The notes under the pieces: model-generated
The model's input: only the letters and a program-made list of their open reading frames with translations
Told to the model about the DNA's origin: nothing
Database searches by the model: none
In this document: positions 43,114-51,796 of the stretch, one piece after another
Numbering within the stretch: the stretch's first letter is position 1
Layout: the number at the start of each line of letters is the position of its first letter
Position numbers and translations under genes: made by a program
Origin: Streptomyces sp. Z26
Lineage (GTDB): Bacteria; Actinomycetota; Actinomycetes; Streptomycetales; Streptomycetaceae
Assembly: GCF_003665095.1 (NCBI RefSeq)
Contig: NZ_RCHV01000002.1
Coordinates: forward strand, 124,001-188,000
Length of the DNA: 64,000 nt
Direction: 5' to 3'

Positions 43114-43965
43114 GTGACCGACCACGCCAGCCACCCGCACGACCCGTCCCCGACCGGCCCCGCGGCGGGCGGGGGCGACCCGGAGCGGGCGAGTACGGCC
43201 CGCGCCTACGCCGGTTACCTCCGCCCGGCGGACGGAGGCGCCGCCCCGGAGGGCGACCTGGTGGCCGAGGTGCTGGCGGCCAACCCGGCCACGCAGGTGT
43301 CCGCGCGGGAGAACCGGCGCTTCGTCGCGCGGGCGCCCGCCGTGCTCGCGGGCTGGGGCGTCACCCAGTTCCTCGACATCGGCTGCGGCATGCCCGCCGA
43401 ACCCAGCCTGCACGGGGCGGTGCAGGCGGTGGCACCCACCGCCCGCGTCGTCTACGTCGACCGCGACCCGGCGGTGCGCGCCCGCCACGACGCCCTCGGG
43501 CCGGGCGGCCCGCAGGGCGTGGTCCGTACGGTCGTGGGCGATCTGCGGGACCCCGGCGCCCTCCTCGACGACCCGGAGGTGACGGCCGTCCTGGACCTGT
43601 CCCGGCCGGTCGCGGTGTGCACGCACGCGGTCTTCCAGTTCTTCCGCGACGACGAGCGCGACCCGCGCGACGTGGTGCGCGAGCTGATGGCGCCGCTGGC
43701 CCCCGGCAGCTTCCTGTCCGCCACCCACGCCACCCCGGACTTCCATCCGGGGCGGATGCGGGCGGCGCTGGAGGTGTACCACCGGCACGGCGTCACGGGC
43801 GCCACCCTGCGCACCCGCGACGAGTTCGCCGGGTTCTTCGCCGGGCTGGAGCTGGTCGAGCCGGGGATCGTCCCGGTGCAGCGGTGGCGCCCGGACGTGC
43901 CGGAGGCGGATCTCCCGCCGGACGAGGACATGGGCTTCTGGGCCGCGGTGGCGCGCAAGCCGTGA
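43114..43965 (+). CDS. DUF574-type SAM-dependent methyltransferase
   Basis: 283 residues from GTG 43114 (AGGGAG 6 bp upstream). Same family as the C-terminal domain of the preceding gene: FLDIGCGMPAEPSLHGAV (SAM loop), VVYVDRDPAVRARH, and a helical end with FFRDDERDPRDVVRELMAPL. The usual N-terminal YDFLLGG motif is altered (AYAGYLRPADGG), which makes it a diverged paralog. Streptomyces genomes encode many such proteins near small regulators; methyl acceptors are unknown. It follows the fusion gene by 111 bp and may be cotranscribed. Confidence 0.88.
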   Translation: MTDHASHPHDPSPTGPAAGGGDPERASTARAYAGYLRPADGGAAPEGDLVAEVLAANPATQVSARENRRFVARAPAVLAGWGVTQFLDIGCGMPAEPSLHGAVQAVAPTARVVYVDRDPAVRARHDALGPGGPQGVVRTVVGDLRDPGALLDDPEVTAVLDLSRPVAVCTHAVFQFFRDDERDPRDVVRELMAPLAPGSFLSATHATPDFHPGRMRAALEVYHRHGVTGATLRTRDEFAGFFAGLELVEPGIVPVQRWRPDVPEADLPPDEDMGFWAAVARKP

Positions 43966-44212
43966 CGTGACGCGGCGGCGCACCCGTTCCCCGTGCACCC
44001 GACGTTCACCCGTTTGGGCGTACGTGGGCACTGCGCCACCCGCGCCCGGCACCCCGCCGCCGCCCCCTGCGTACGCCCCGGCACCGGCAGCGTCCCGCCC
44101 GCGCCCCCGGGGCACTGCGCTTGCGGGCGACGGCGGCCCGTGTGTCGCTGGGAGGACGCGCGCCCGCGGAAGGGAAAGCCCTTGCGCCACGCGTCGAACA
44201 AGGAGAGTGCTC

Positions 44213-45145
44213 ATGGCAGGCGAGGCGTATCTCAGCACCAGCGAACTGCGCGGCCTGACCGTCCACGACCCGGACGGTGCGAAGGTCGGCAAGGTCTCCC
44301 AGGTCTGGCTCGACAAGGGCAGCGGTCAGCCCGAATGGGTCTCCGTCTCCACGGGCCTGTTCGGCACGAAAGAGACCTTCGTGCCCCTGCGCGGCGCACG
44401 CCGCGACGAGGACGGGCTCCAGATCGCGTACGACAAGGAACTGGTGAAGGAGGCGCCCCGGGTGGACGCCGACGAACACCTCGACCAGCAGGAGGAACGG
44501 AGGCTCTACCGCCACTACTCCGTCCACGACTCCGGCGGTCTCAGCGGCACCAGCTCCTCGGGCACGACGGGCGCGGCGGGCGCGGCGGGCGCGGCCGGGG
44601 CGGCGGGCGCCGCGGGCACCCGCGGCGCCAAGGGCGGCACCGGCGCCATGGGCGGCCACGGCGGGCACCGGCCGAGCGACGGGGCGGGCCGGGAACCGGC
44701 CGCCGCGGGCATGGGCCGCGAGGCCGCGGCCAGCCGCTCGTCCGGCAGCGAGGAGATGATCCGCTCCGAGGAGCGGCTGCGCGTGGCCACCACCGAGGAC
44801 GAGGTGGGGCACGCGCGACTGCGCAAGGTGGTCGTCACCGAGAACGTCACCACCACCGTCCCGATCAGCCACGAGGAGGTGCACCTCGTCCGCGAGCCGA
44901 TAGCCGAGGGCGACCGCAGCGCGCGGGGACGCATCGGTGAGGAGGAACGCGAGGTCACCCTGCACGCGGAGAAGGCGACCGTACGCAAGGAGACCGTGCC
45001 CGTCGAACGCGTACGGCTGGAGACGGACAAGGTCACCGAGCAGCAGGAGATCACGGACACCGTCCGCAAGGAGCAGCTGGAGTACGACGACCCCTCGGCG
45101 CAGGGCCGCGGTCGTCGCGGCGAGGGCCGGGGGCCGCGTCACTGA
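44213..45145 (+). CDS. PRC-barrel and DUF2382 stress protein
   Basis: 310 residues. An N-terminal PRC barrel (about 8-90: LRGLTVHDPDGAKVGKVSQVWLD, WVSVSTGLFGTKETFVPL) and C-terminal DUF2382/YsnF domain (about 190-300: EERLRVATTEDEVGHARLRKVVVTENVTTTVPISHEEVHLVREPI) are joined by a 100-residue Gly/Ala linker with five GAA repeats and a GTRGAKGGTG collagen-like stretch. Such proteins are tied to general stress responses. ATG 44213 has AAGGAGAG upstream. The 247-bp region before it holds no gene. Confidence 0.93.
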   Translation: MAGEAYLSTSELRGLTVHDPDGAKVGKVSQVWLDKGSGQPEWVSVSTGLFGTKETFVPLRGARRDEDGLQIAYDKELVKEAPRVDADEHLDQQEERRLYRHYSVHDSGGLSGTSSSGTTGAAGAAGAAGAAGAAGTRGAKGGTGAMGGHGGHRPSDGAGREPAAAGMGREAAASRSSGSEEMIRSEERLRVATTEDEVGHARLRKVVVTENVTTTVPISHEEVHLVREPIAEGDRSARGRIGEEEREVTLHAEKATVRKETVPVERVRLETDKVTEQQEITDTVRKEQLEYDDPSAQGRGRRGEGRGPRH

Positions 45146-45252
45146 CCGGCGAGCGGGCGAGCGCAGGCGGACGGCCGCGCCGTACCCGGGGCAGCGCGCC
45201 CCGGGTGCGGCGCGGCCGCGCGTACGTGCGCCGTGCGGCCGGTGGCGCGCCG

Positions 45253-46272
45253 TCAGGCGGCGGCGCGGCGGCGGACGACGCGTTCCAGGATGCCGAGGGT
45301 GGCCTTGAGCGCCGACTCGGGGACGACCGGGAAGGTGACCCGCCGCCGCCACTCCTCGCCCACCCGCGACCAGTCGTAGTACGAGGTGACGAGGGTGCCG
45401 CCGTCGGCGGGTGCGAGCCGGTAGCCGTACACGTGCCCGGCCGGGGGCCGTCGCCGGGACTCGACGGTCCAGGCGATCTCCGTGTCGGGGGTGAGCGCGG
45501 TGATGACGACCTCGACGTCGTACCGGCCCAGCGGCACGTCCCCCAGCGCCTCCCGGTCCATGTGCACCAGGAACCGGTCGCCGGGCCGCCGTACCCGCTC
45601 CCCCTCGGCGTCCAGCAGCATCCCGGAGGCGTCGATGTCGACATGTCCCCTCGGGTCGGTCAGGACCGCGAAGACGTCCCGGGCCGGGGCGGGCACCAGC
45701 CGGGAGACCTCGATCCGCCGGAGCCCGTCGGGCAGGGGCGGTGTCGCCGCGGTGGCGGTGAGGACCGCGCGGCCGAGGGTGTGCCCGGCCATGGCGAAGC
45801 CGAGGTACGCGGGCGTGGCGTCGTCCGGTACGTCGACCGTCGCGACGTCGAGGGCGTGCACCACGACCAGGTAGCGGTGCGGGCCGTGCCCGGCGGGCGG
45901 GGCGGCGCCGAGGAAGCGCGGGACGCGGGCGTCGTTGGGCAGTTGGCGGGCGCCGTCGGGGAGTCCGGAGCCGGTGTCGTCGCCCGCGCCCTCGGGCAGC
46001 GAGACGGTGCTCGCGGGGAGGTCGGCCACGGCCCAGTGCCAGAAGCCGGAACCGGTCGGGGCGTCGGGGTCGTACACGGTCACCGCGTAGCTCCTGGTGC
46101 CCTCCGGGGCGCCGCTCCAGGACAGCTGCGGGGAGGCGTCCTGGCCGCCGGGGACGCCGGAGAGCCCGGAGAGCTGCGCGACGGGCCACGGCTCGCCGTC
46201 GGCGACGGTGGTGCTGGTGACGGTGAAGGGGGCGGCGTCGGGGAGGCGGGCGAAGGGGTCGGTGGCAGTCAT
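45253..46272 (-). CDS. PEBP (YbhB/YbcL)-SRPBCC fusion protein
   Basis: 339 residues with two clear parts. Residues 1-175 are a YbhB/YbcL-type phosphatidylethanolamine-binding protein ([40 protein letters not shown], then [14 protein letters not shown]), whose ligand-binding DPDAP and GxHR motifs are intact. Residues 185-339 are a SRPBCC/polyketide-cyclase-like ligand-binding domain ([28 protein letters not shown], ending [14 protein letters not shown]). Both domains bind small hydrophobic ligands, so a carrier or modifier of one lipid-like compound is plausible. Divergent from a GntR gene across a perfect palindrome, so it is probably that regulator's target. Confidence 0.88.
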   Translation of the reverse strand: MTATDPFARLPDAAPFTVTSTTVADGEPWPVAQLSGLSGVPGGQDASPQLSWSGAPEGTRSYAVTVYDPDAPTGSGFWHWAVADLPASTVSLPEGAGDDTGSGLPDGARQLPNDARVPRFLGAAPPAGHGPHRYLVVVHALDVATVDVPDDATPAYLGFAMAGHTLGRAVLTATAATPPLPDGLRRIEVSRLVPAPARDVFAVLTDPRGHVDIDASGMLLDAEGERVRRPGDRFLVHMDREALGDVPLGRYDVEVVITALTPDTEIAWTVESRRRPPAGHVYGYRLAPADGGTLVTSYYDWSRVGEEWRRRVTFPVVPESALKATLGILERVVRRRAAA

Positions 46273-46385
46273 CGGGTGCTTCCTTCCGTGGAGACGTGCG
46301 CGGGTGGGTACGCGGGTGCGCCGGGTACCCGTACGCCGCCCGGTCGAGGGGCGGACCGGGCGACTCCTGATCGACCATAACAGCA

Positions 46386-46397
46386 ATAATCGATTAT
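46386..46397. promoter_or_regulatory. GntR operator palindrome
   Basis: ATAATCGATTAT is a perfect 12-bp palindrome and the only AT-rich block in the divergent intergenic region (46273-46423). It is 26 bp upstream of the gntR ATG (46424) and about 115 bp from the PEBP-SRPBCC start, well placed to repress both directions. Confidence 0.65.
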
Positions 46398-46423
46398 CAA
46401 CCGGACCGTCTATGCTGGCACCC

Positions 46424-47113
46424 ATGACAAGGACGGCCGACCCCGGCGCCCCAGCGCCGAAACAGATGCTCTCCGAGCAGGTCCACACCCGGCTGCGGGA
46501 TTCGATCATGCGCGGCGACCACGCACCCGGCGCGCCCCTCAAACCGCAGGACCTGGCCCGGGAGCAGGGCGTCAGCCTGGCCGTCGTCCGCGAGGCGCTG
46601 GTACGGCTCGTCGGGGACGGCCTCGCGGACCGGCTCCACAACCGCGGCTTCGCCGTGCCCGCCTTCGACGACCGGCGCTGGCGGCAGATCGTCGAGGCCC
46701 GCCGTACGGTCGAGCCCGTCATGCTGCGGATGGCCGTGGAACGCGGCGACCTCGACTGGGAGTCCCGCGTACGCGCCGCGCACCACCGGCTGGCACGCAC
46801 CCCGCCGTACCCGCCGGGGTCGGGGCGGCACTACGGCGAGGAGTGGTCGGAGGCGCACCGGGTCTTCCACCGGACGCTGCTCGACGGCTGCGGCAACCCG
46901 GTGCTGCTGGAGACCTTCGACCGCACCTGGACGGCCGGTGAGCTGGCCCGCCGCTGGTCGGCACGGAGCGCGCCGGAACGGGACGGCGCGCTGGAGCACC
47001 GGCGACTGGAGGAGGCGGCCCTGGCGCGCGACGCCGACACCGCCGCCGCGCTGCTCGTACGGCACCTCACCCTGACCCTGACCGGCCTCGACGGCACGGA
47101 ACCGGAGGGCTGA
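46424..47113 (+). CDS. GntR-family (FadR/FCD) regulator
   Basis: 229 residues. Winged HTH at about 15-80 ([47 protein letters not shown]) and an FCD ligand-binding domain at about 90-215 ([48 protein letters not shown]), which has the Asp/His pattern for a metal-bound organic acid. ATG 46424 is preferred; an in-frame ATG at 46412 is possible. The divergent PEBP-SRPBCC gene and the AT-rich palindrome between them point to a local circuit. Confidence 0.92.
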   Translation: MTRTADPGAPAPKQMLSEQVHTRLRDSIMRGDHAPGAPLKPQDLAREQGVSLAVVREALVRLVGDGLADRLHNRGFAVPAFDDRRWRQIVEARRTVEPVMLRMAVERGDLDWESRVRAAHHRLARTPPYPPGSGRHYGEEWSEAHRVFHRTLLDGCGNPVLLETFDRTWTAGELARRWSARSAPERDGALEHRRLEEAALARDADTAAALLVRHLTLTLTGLDGTEPEG

Positions 47114-47164
47114 CGGCGCCGGTCGTACGGGGGCCCGCGTACGGCACCCACGCGGCGTACGCCG

Positions 47165-47602
47165 TCAGGGGGTGGCCAGCAGCCGGTCCACCGCGCGACC
47201 GAACAGGCGGCGGGAGACGAAGCCGACGACCGGGTCGCACCAGCGCGGCTGCCAGCGCAGCCGCAGGTCCTCGCGCCAGACGGCGCGGGAGCCGGTCCCC
47301 TCCGGCCGCACCTCGATCTCGTTCCAGCCGAGGACCCACCGGCCGCGCTTCTCGACCCGGCAGCGCCCGGGGGCGCCGTGCCGTGGCGGCTGCCACGCCA
47401 CCACCTCCATCGGGTCGTCAAAGGCGACGCCGAGGAAGCGGGTACGGGCGTTGAAGGCGGTGCCCACGCCCTCCTCCGCGCGCGCGGTGACGGTGACCTC
47501 GGTGAGCGGGATGACCGCCGAGTGGCGCTCCCAGCCGGTGAGACGCCGCCACGCCTCGTCGGCGGGGAGACCTGTTGACCTGTCGACACTGAAGGTGGCC
47601 AT
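47165..47602 (-). CDS. SRPBCC family protein
   Basis: 145 residues, one SRPBCC (START-like) ligand-binding domain: TFSVDRSTGLPADEAWRRLTGWERHSAVIPLTEVTV, then VEKRGRWVLGWNEIEV and a C-terminal helix FVSRRLFGRAVDRLLA. Such proteins bind lipids, polyketides or aromatic ligands. It is convergent with the gntR gene and may be cotranscribed with nothing else. It belongs to the same fold group as the C-terminal half of the PEBP-SRPBCC fusion nearby. Confidence 0.85.
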   Translation of the reverse strand: MATFSVDRSTGLPADEAWRRLTGWERHSAVIPLTEVTVTARAEEGVGTAFNARTRFLGVAFDDPMEVVAWQPPRHGAPGRCRVEKRGRWVLGWNEIEVRPEGTGSRAVWREDLRLRWQPRWCDPVVGFVSRRLFGRAVDRLLATP

Positions 47603-47682
47603 GGTCCGACCCTAGGTGGTGTCCGGCGCGTCCCGCCCCGGCCACGGCGGTCGCGGGTGGCCGTACGCGCGCGGGCGGCGCG

Positions 47683-48549
47683 TCAGCCGCGCGCCGCGCG
47701 GACCCGTGGGGCGGGCGGCCACGCGGCGTCGAGGGCGGCGCGCGCGTCCGGGGGCAGGTGGCCGCCGAAGGCGGGGTCGGCCGTCAACCGCCGCGCGTAC
47801 GCCCACACATGGCCGTACGCGGCGGCGTCCGCGCCGAGCGTGTCGAGGGGGCGCGGCGGGATGGCCGGCGCCACCAGGGCAGCCCACGTCTCGACGTCCG
47901 CGAGGCTCGGGGCGTCACCGAGGAGGTACGGGCGTACGGCGAGCCGCCGGTCCCACACCTCCAGCGCGCCCAGCAGTTCGGCCAGGCCGTCGGCGCGGGT
48001 GGTGGCGGTGGCGGCCGGTCGTACGGCGCGTGCGCAGAGCCTCCCCAGGGTGTCGACGGCCTCCTCCGCGCCGGCCGGGTAGAGGTCCGGGCCGTGACCG
48101 CCGAAGCGGCGCGCGAGGTCGCGCAGGATGTCGGGGGTGTGGGTGCTGACGATGGTGCCGGTCCAGTCGTCGCTGAGCACCGGCGCCACGGCGGGCCCGG
48201 GGTGCTGGTGCCAACTCGCCTCGTAGAGCGCGGCCAACGCCCGGTGACCGCCGCCCGGGGCGTCGGGTACGGCGGGGAGCGGGGTGACCGGAAGGGTGTC
48301 ACCGAGGTCGAGCAGGCCGTGGACGACGGCGAGTTGGAGGGACTCCGGACAGGACGGCGCGAGGTGCAGGCGGTAGCGGCGCGGTACGGCGTAGTGGCCG
48401 CTGCGGGCGTCGCGCCCGATGCGGCCGCGGAAGCGCGGAACGGGCGCCGCGCGCGCGGAGGCGGCGAACGGTGCGGCAGCGGGAGCGGTTACGGCTGTGG
48501 CTGCGGATACGGCTGCGGGGGATGCGGCGGGTGAGAATGCGGCGGGCAT
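47683..48549 (-). CDS. Ecm4/YqjG-like glutathione S-transferase family protein
   Basis: 288 residues. After a 45-residue Ala-rich N-terminus the sequence follows Ecm4-type glutathionyl-hydroquinone reductases: RYRLHLAPSCPESLQLAVVHG (thioredoxin-like part; CPES replaces the usual CPWA, so the catalytic Cys is kept), PVLSDDWTGTIVSTHTPDIL and a helical GST-C domain (RPYLLGDAPSLADVETWAALV). Actinobacteria use mycothiol, so the thiol donor may differ. The promoter region carries three GACGTGCGGG direct repeats and a leader-peptide-like ORF, tying it to the sulfur cluster. Confidence 0.82.
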   Translation of the reverse strand: MPAAFSPAASPAAVSAATAVTAPAAAPFAASARAAPVPRFRGRIGRDARSGHYAVPRRYRLHLAPSCPESLQLAVVHGLLDLGDTLPVTPLPAVPDAPGGGHRALAALYEASWHQHPGPAVAPVLSDDWTGTIVSTHTPDILRDLARRFGGHGPDLYPAGAEEAVDTLGRLCARAVRPAATATTRADGLAELLGALEVWDRRLAVRPYLLGDAPSLADVETWAALVAPAIPPRPLDTLGADAAAYGHVWAYARRLTADPAFGGHLPPDARAALDAAWPPAPRVRAARG

Positions 48550-48615
48550 GCGTCTCCCAGGGTGCTCGGTCACGGGCGTACGGGCCGGGGCGCGCGGCGT
48601 CGTCGGCGCGGCCGG

Positions 48616-48659
48616 GACGTGCGGGGGGGGCGACGTGCGGGGCAGGGGCGACGTGCGGG
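48616..48659. repeat. Three direct repeats upstream of the GST-like gene
   Basis: GACGTGCGGG occurs at 48616-48625, 48632-48641 and 48650-48659, spaced 16-18 bp. It lies between the leader-peptide-like ORF and the GST-like gene, and such an array could be a transcription-factor binding site. Confidence 0.5.
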
Positions 48660-48704
48660 TGGGATGCGGGCTCCTGGTCGGGCGGCGCCCACCGGGTGCG
48701 TGCC

Positions 48705-48944
48705 TCAGGCACGGCCCCCCGGCGGTGCGCCCTCGGCGCCGGGCGCGGGACTCGCCGCGCCGCACACCCGCAGCAGGTCGATGTGGCGGCGGGAGGTCAG
48801 CGGCGGGGACGCGTACAGCGACGGCCGTACCGCGGCGCGGGACCGGGGTGCCGGGGCAACCGCCGTACGGGGGCGGGCCGTTCGGCCACGGACCGTACGG
48901 ACACGGGCGGCGTCGCCACCGGGGTCCGGCACCGCACAACCCAT
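48705..48944 (-). CDS. Leader-peptide-like ORF of the GST-like gene
   Basis: The ORF reads up to 79 residues from ATG 48944 (AGGGA upstream) and contains LTSRRHIDLLRVCGAAS near its C-terminal half. This core matches the SRRHIDLxRVxSAxC motif of the Streptomyces sulfur-gene leader peptides seen twice more in this window. The Cys falls three residues earlier than in the other two, and the true start may be internal and non-AUG, since no ATG or GTG lies close to the core. It precedes the GST-like gene by 155 bp. Likely but degraded. Confidence 0.5.
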   Translation of the reverse strand: MGCAVPDPGGDAARVRTVRGRTARPRTAVAPAPRSRAAVRPSLYASPPLTSRRHIDLLRVCGAASPAPGAEGAPPGGRA

Positions 48945-49036
48945 GATTCCCTACCGTTCCACTAGGGTTCTCCTTCGGAGTGTCGGCCCGCACCCGTCCG
49001 CCGTCAAGAGCGCGCGCACGACCCGGCGCGCGCCCC

Positions 49037-50317
49037 TCAGGCGGGCAGCGTGAAGGGCGGGTGCGAGCCGTGCAGGAAGTAGTCCCCGACCTCCCGCAGC
49101 CGGTGCGCGACGGGCTCGCGCAGGGTGTGCGTCCGCGCGTCGCGCCAGAAGCGGTCGAAGCCGTGGCGCGCGGCGGCCGCGTCGGCGCCGACCACGTCCA
49201 GCGCGCGCGTGGCGCCGTCCTGCGCGGCCCGCGCGGCGGCGGCCTCGGCCGCCCCGGCGAGGACGGCGATCTCCGCGCACTCGTCGTCGTCGAGGTCCTC
49301 GCCCCGCGCCAGCCCTGCCTCCAGGGCGCCGAGCGCCTGGTCCGCCAAGGCGGCGGCGGCCCGTACGGCGACGGCCAACTCCCCGTACAGCGCGACGGCG
49401 TACGGGTCCCGCCGCTCCGGCCCGTCCGGCCCGTCCCGCCACGGGTGCACGGCGTCCGGCCACGGGCGTCCGGCGGCGGGCGGGCGCCAGGCGGGCTCCG
49501 CCCAGGGGGAGTCGGCCAGTCGCTCGTACTCGCGCACCTCCGCGAGCAGCCCCTCCGCGACGCCGAGGCAGAACTGCGCGGAGACCAGCCGGGCCGTCGG
49601 TGCGGCCAGGCAGGCGTACGGCGACAGGATGCCCTCGTCCGGCGAGAGCGAGCCGAGGACGTCGTCCGCCGCGACCGGCACCTCGTCGAACTCGACCGCG
49701 CCGCCCGCCGCCAACCGCTGCCCGAAGGTGTCGCCGCCGCCCCCGGCCGTGACCCCGGGGTGGGCGGGGTCGACGAGGACGGCCAGCGGTTCGTCCGTGC
49801 CGGAGCGGACGGCGCGGACCGCAAGCCGGTCGGCCACGGCGACGCCGGTGACGTGGCGGCGGGAGCCGCCGAGGAGGTACCCGTCCGAAGTGGGGACGAG
49901 GGTGAGCGGCGGCTCCCGCCCGGCGATGCCGCCGCCCCAGCACCACTGACCGGCGGCGGACTGCCGTTCGACGCGCTCGGCGCGGGCGGGGCTGGCGAGG
50001 TGGCGGGCGGAGGTGGACAGGAAGTAGTGGTTGCCGAGGAGGTGTCCGAGGGCGCCGTCCGCGGCGGTGACGGTGCGCAGCACGGCGTGGGCCGTACGCC
50101 AGTCGGCGCCGCCTCCCCCGCGTTCGGCCGGTACGAGCAGCGCCAGCAGTCCGGCCTCGCGCAGCCGCGCGACCTCGTCGAGGGGCGCCTTGCCCGCCTG
50201 CTCGCGTACGACGGCGTCCGTGGCCAGGTCGTCCGCGATCTCGCGGGCGATGTGCGGCCAGTCGGGCCGCTCGTGCCCCGCGGGGGGCGGGGTCGCGTTC
50301 TCTCCGTTGACCGGCAT
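49037..50317 (-). CDS. Acyl-CoA-dehydrogenase-fold monooxygenase (SfnB/DszC-like)
   Basis: 426 residues with the acyl-CoA dehydrogenase three-domain fold: N-terminal helices (LDEVARLREAGLLALLVPAERGGGGADW), a middle beta domain (GQWCWGGGIAG with YLLGGSRRHVTGVAVADRL) and C-terminal helices. It lacks the usual catalytic Glu context and matches the SfnB/DszC group of FMNH2-dependent sulfur monooxygenases acting on sulfones or sulfides. Last gene of the unit with the FMN reductase and LLM genes, which supply reduced flavin and a partner reaction. Confidence 0.88.
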   Translation of the reverse strand: MPVNGENATPPPAGHERPDWPHIAREIADDLATDAVVREQAGKAPLDEVARLREAGLLALLVPAERGGGGADWRTAHAVLRTVTAADGALGHLLGNHYFLSTSARHLASPARAERVERQSAAGQWCWGGGIAGREPPLTLVPTSDGYLLGGSRRHVTGVAVADRLAVRAVRSGTDEPLAVLVDPAHPGVTAGGGGDTFGQRLAAGGAVEFDEVPVAADDVLGSLSPDEGILSPYACLAAPTARLVSAQFCLGVAEGLLAEVREYERLADSPWAEPAWRPPAAGRPWPDAVHPWRDGPDGPERRDPYAVALYGELAVAVRAAAALADQALGALEAGLARGEDLDDDECAEIAVLAGAAEAAAARAAQDGATRALDVVGADAAAARHGFDRFWRDARTHTLREPVAHRLREVGDYFLHGSHPPFTLPA

Positions 50318-50325
50318 CCGCTTCC

Positions 50326-50550
50326 CTACTCGTTCGATAGGAAATCCAGGATATCCCCTGTGCCACGGACGAGGTCGGCGAAATCACCGAACGTGCCGGG
50401 GGTCGCCGCGCCGTCCAGCGCGCGGAGGTGGCACTCCGTGTCGCAACGGGCGGCCCGCCACGCCCGGTCCGACCGCCGCTCCCGCGCCGCCCGTTGCCCG
50501 TACGGGTCCCGGTCCGGCCGCTGCGCCCGTTCCCCGTAGGCGTCGTTCAC
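50326..50550 (-). CDS. Small hypothetical protein within the sulfur operon
   Basis: 74 residues from GTG 50550, which overlaps the LLM stop by 4 bp (GTGA). The sequence is charged (RPDRDPYGQRAARERRSD), then CDTECHLRALDGAATPGTFGDFADLVRGTGDILDF with two Cys. It ends 8 bp before the next gene start. No family is recognised. Operon placement and overlap support it, but codon-level evidence is weak. Confidence 0.55.
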   Translation of the reverse strand: MNDAYGERAQRPDRDPYGQRAARERRSDRAWRAARCDTECHLRALDGAATPGTFGDFADLVRGTGDILDFLSNE

Positions 50551-51737
50551 CGGGGGCTTCCCGCGCCCGCCGGCACCGCCCGCGCGCCGGGCCGTTCGGC
50601 GTCCCGCGTCCCGACTCCCGCCGTGGGGACGGCCGTACGGGCCGGGTGCGTCCAGAGGCCACGCGCGGCCAGCAGGGGCAGGACGCCCTCACCGAAGTGG
50701 TACGCCTCCTCCAGGTGCGGGTAGCCGGAGAGGACGAACTCGTCCACGCCCAGCCGGTGGTACTCCTCGATCCGGTCGGCCACCTCCGCGTGGCTGCCGA
50801 CGAGCGCCGTGCCCGCGCCGCCGCGCACCAGCCCGATGCCCGCCCACAGGTTGGGGTGGATCTCCAGCCCGTCCCGGCCGCCGCCGTGCAGCGCCAGCAT
50901 GCGCCGCTGCCCCTCCGACTCGCTGCGGGCGAGGCCCTCCTGCACCGCGCGTACGGTCTCCGGGTCGAAGCCGCGCAGCAGCCGGTCCGCCTCGGCCCAC
51001 GCCTCCGCCGCGGTGTCGCGGGCGATGACGTGGAGGCGGACGCCGTGGCGCGGGGTGCGGCCGTGGCGCGCCGCCGCCTCCGTGACCCCGGCGGCCTTCT
51101 CCGCGACGGCTGCGGGGGGTTCGCCCCAGGTGAGGTACACGTCCGCGTGGCGGGCGGCGACCTCGACGGCGGCGGGCGAGGACCCGCCGAAGTACACCTC
51201 GGGCACCGGGTCGGGCAGCCGCGTCAGCGCGGCGTCCTCGACGCGCAGGTGCTCACCCGCGAGGTCGACCGTGCCACCGGCCCACAACTCCCGTACGACG
51301 TGCAGGAACTCACCGGTACGGCGGTAACGGGCGTCCTTGTCGAGGAAGTCGCCGTACGCGCGCTGCTCGTGGCTCTCGCCGCCGGTGACGACGTTCAGCA
51401 GCAGCCGCCCGCCGGTCTGCCGCTGGAAGGTCACGGCCATCTGCGCGGCGAGCGTGGGCGAGACGAAACCGGGCCGGAAGGCGACCAGGAACCTCAGCCG
51501 CTCGGTGTGCTGGCTGACCATCGCGGTGGTCAGCCACGCGTCCTCGCACCACGCGCCGGTCGGGGTGAGCGCGCCGACGAAGCCCAGGTCCTCGGCGGCG
51601 CGGGCGATCTGCCCCAGGTAGGCGACGGTCGGCGGCCGGTCACGGCCGGAGGCCGTGGTGGGGCTGCCGTGGCCGCCGCCGACGACGTGGCGGCTGTCGC
51701 CGTTGGTGGGCAGGAACCAGTGGAAGGTGAGCGGCAT
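50547..51737 (-). CDS. LLM flavin-dependent alkanesulfonate-monooxygenase-like enzyme
   Basis: 396 residues, TIM-barrel luciferase-like monooxygenase close in layout to SsuD: FHWFLPTNGDSR (N-terminus), VAYLGQIARAAEDLGFVGALTPTGAWCEDAWLTTA, RFLVAFRPGFVSPTLAAQMAVTFQRQTGGRLLLNVVTGG (about 90-130) and the SsuD-type YFGGSSPAAVEVAARHADVYLTWGEPP. SsuD cleaves the C-S bond of alkanesulfonates with FMNH2 and O2, releasing sulfite. The FMN reductase gene upstream (59 bp) would supply FMNH2. ATG 51737. Confidence 0.92.
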   Translation of the reverse strand: MPLTFHWFLPTNGDSRHVVGGGHGSPTTASGRDRPPTVAYLGQIARAAEDLGFVGALTPTGAWCEDAWLTTAMVSQHTERLRFLVAFRPGFVSPTLAAQMAVTFQRQTGGRLLLNVVTGGESHEQRAYGDFLDKDARYRRTGEFLHVVRELWAGGTVDLAGEHLRVEDAALTRLPDPVPEVYFGGSSPAAVEVAARHADVYLTWGEPPAAVAEKAAGVTEAAARHGRTPRHGVRLHVIARDTAAEAWAEADRLLRGFDPETVRAVQEGLARSESEGQRRMLALHGGGRDGLEIHPNLWAGIGLVRGGAGTALVGSHAEVADRIEEYHRLGVDEFVLSGYPHLEEAYHFGEGVLPLLAARGLWTHPARTAVPTAGVGTRDAERPGARAVPAGAGSPR

Positions 51738-51796
51738 GTCGGACCTCCGGGGGTGCGGGAGTGCTGGAACGGGGTCGTGGGCGGCGGGCCCGCGCG

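Noticed and set aside
43966..44212. Stress-sigma promoter before the PRC-DUF2382 gene
   Set aside because: GTTT and GGGCAC-like hexamers occur near 44010-44030, but their spacing (10 bp) does not fit the SigB-type consensus.
36862..44316. 2484-codon open frame on the - strand
   Set aside because: Only its end coincides with the [2Fe-2S] subunit; the rest is antisense to the methyltransferase genes and the PucR-like gene and out of frame with the molybdenum subunit.
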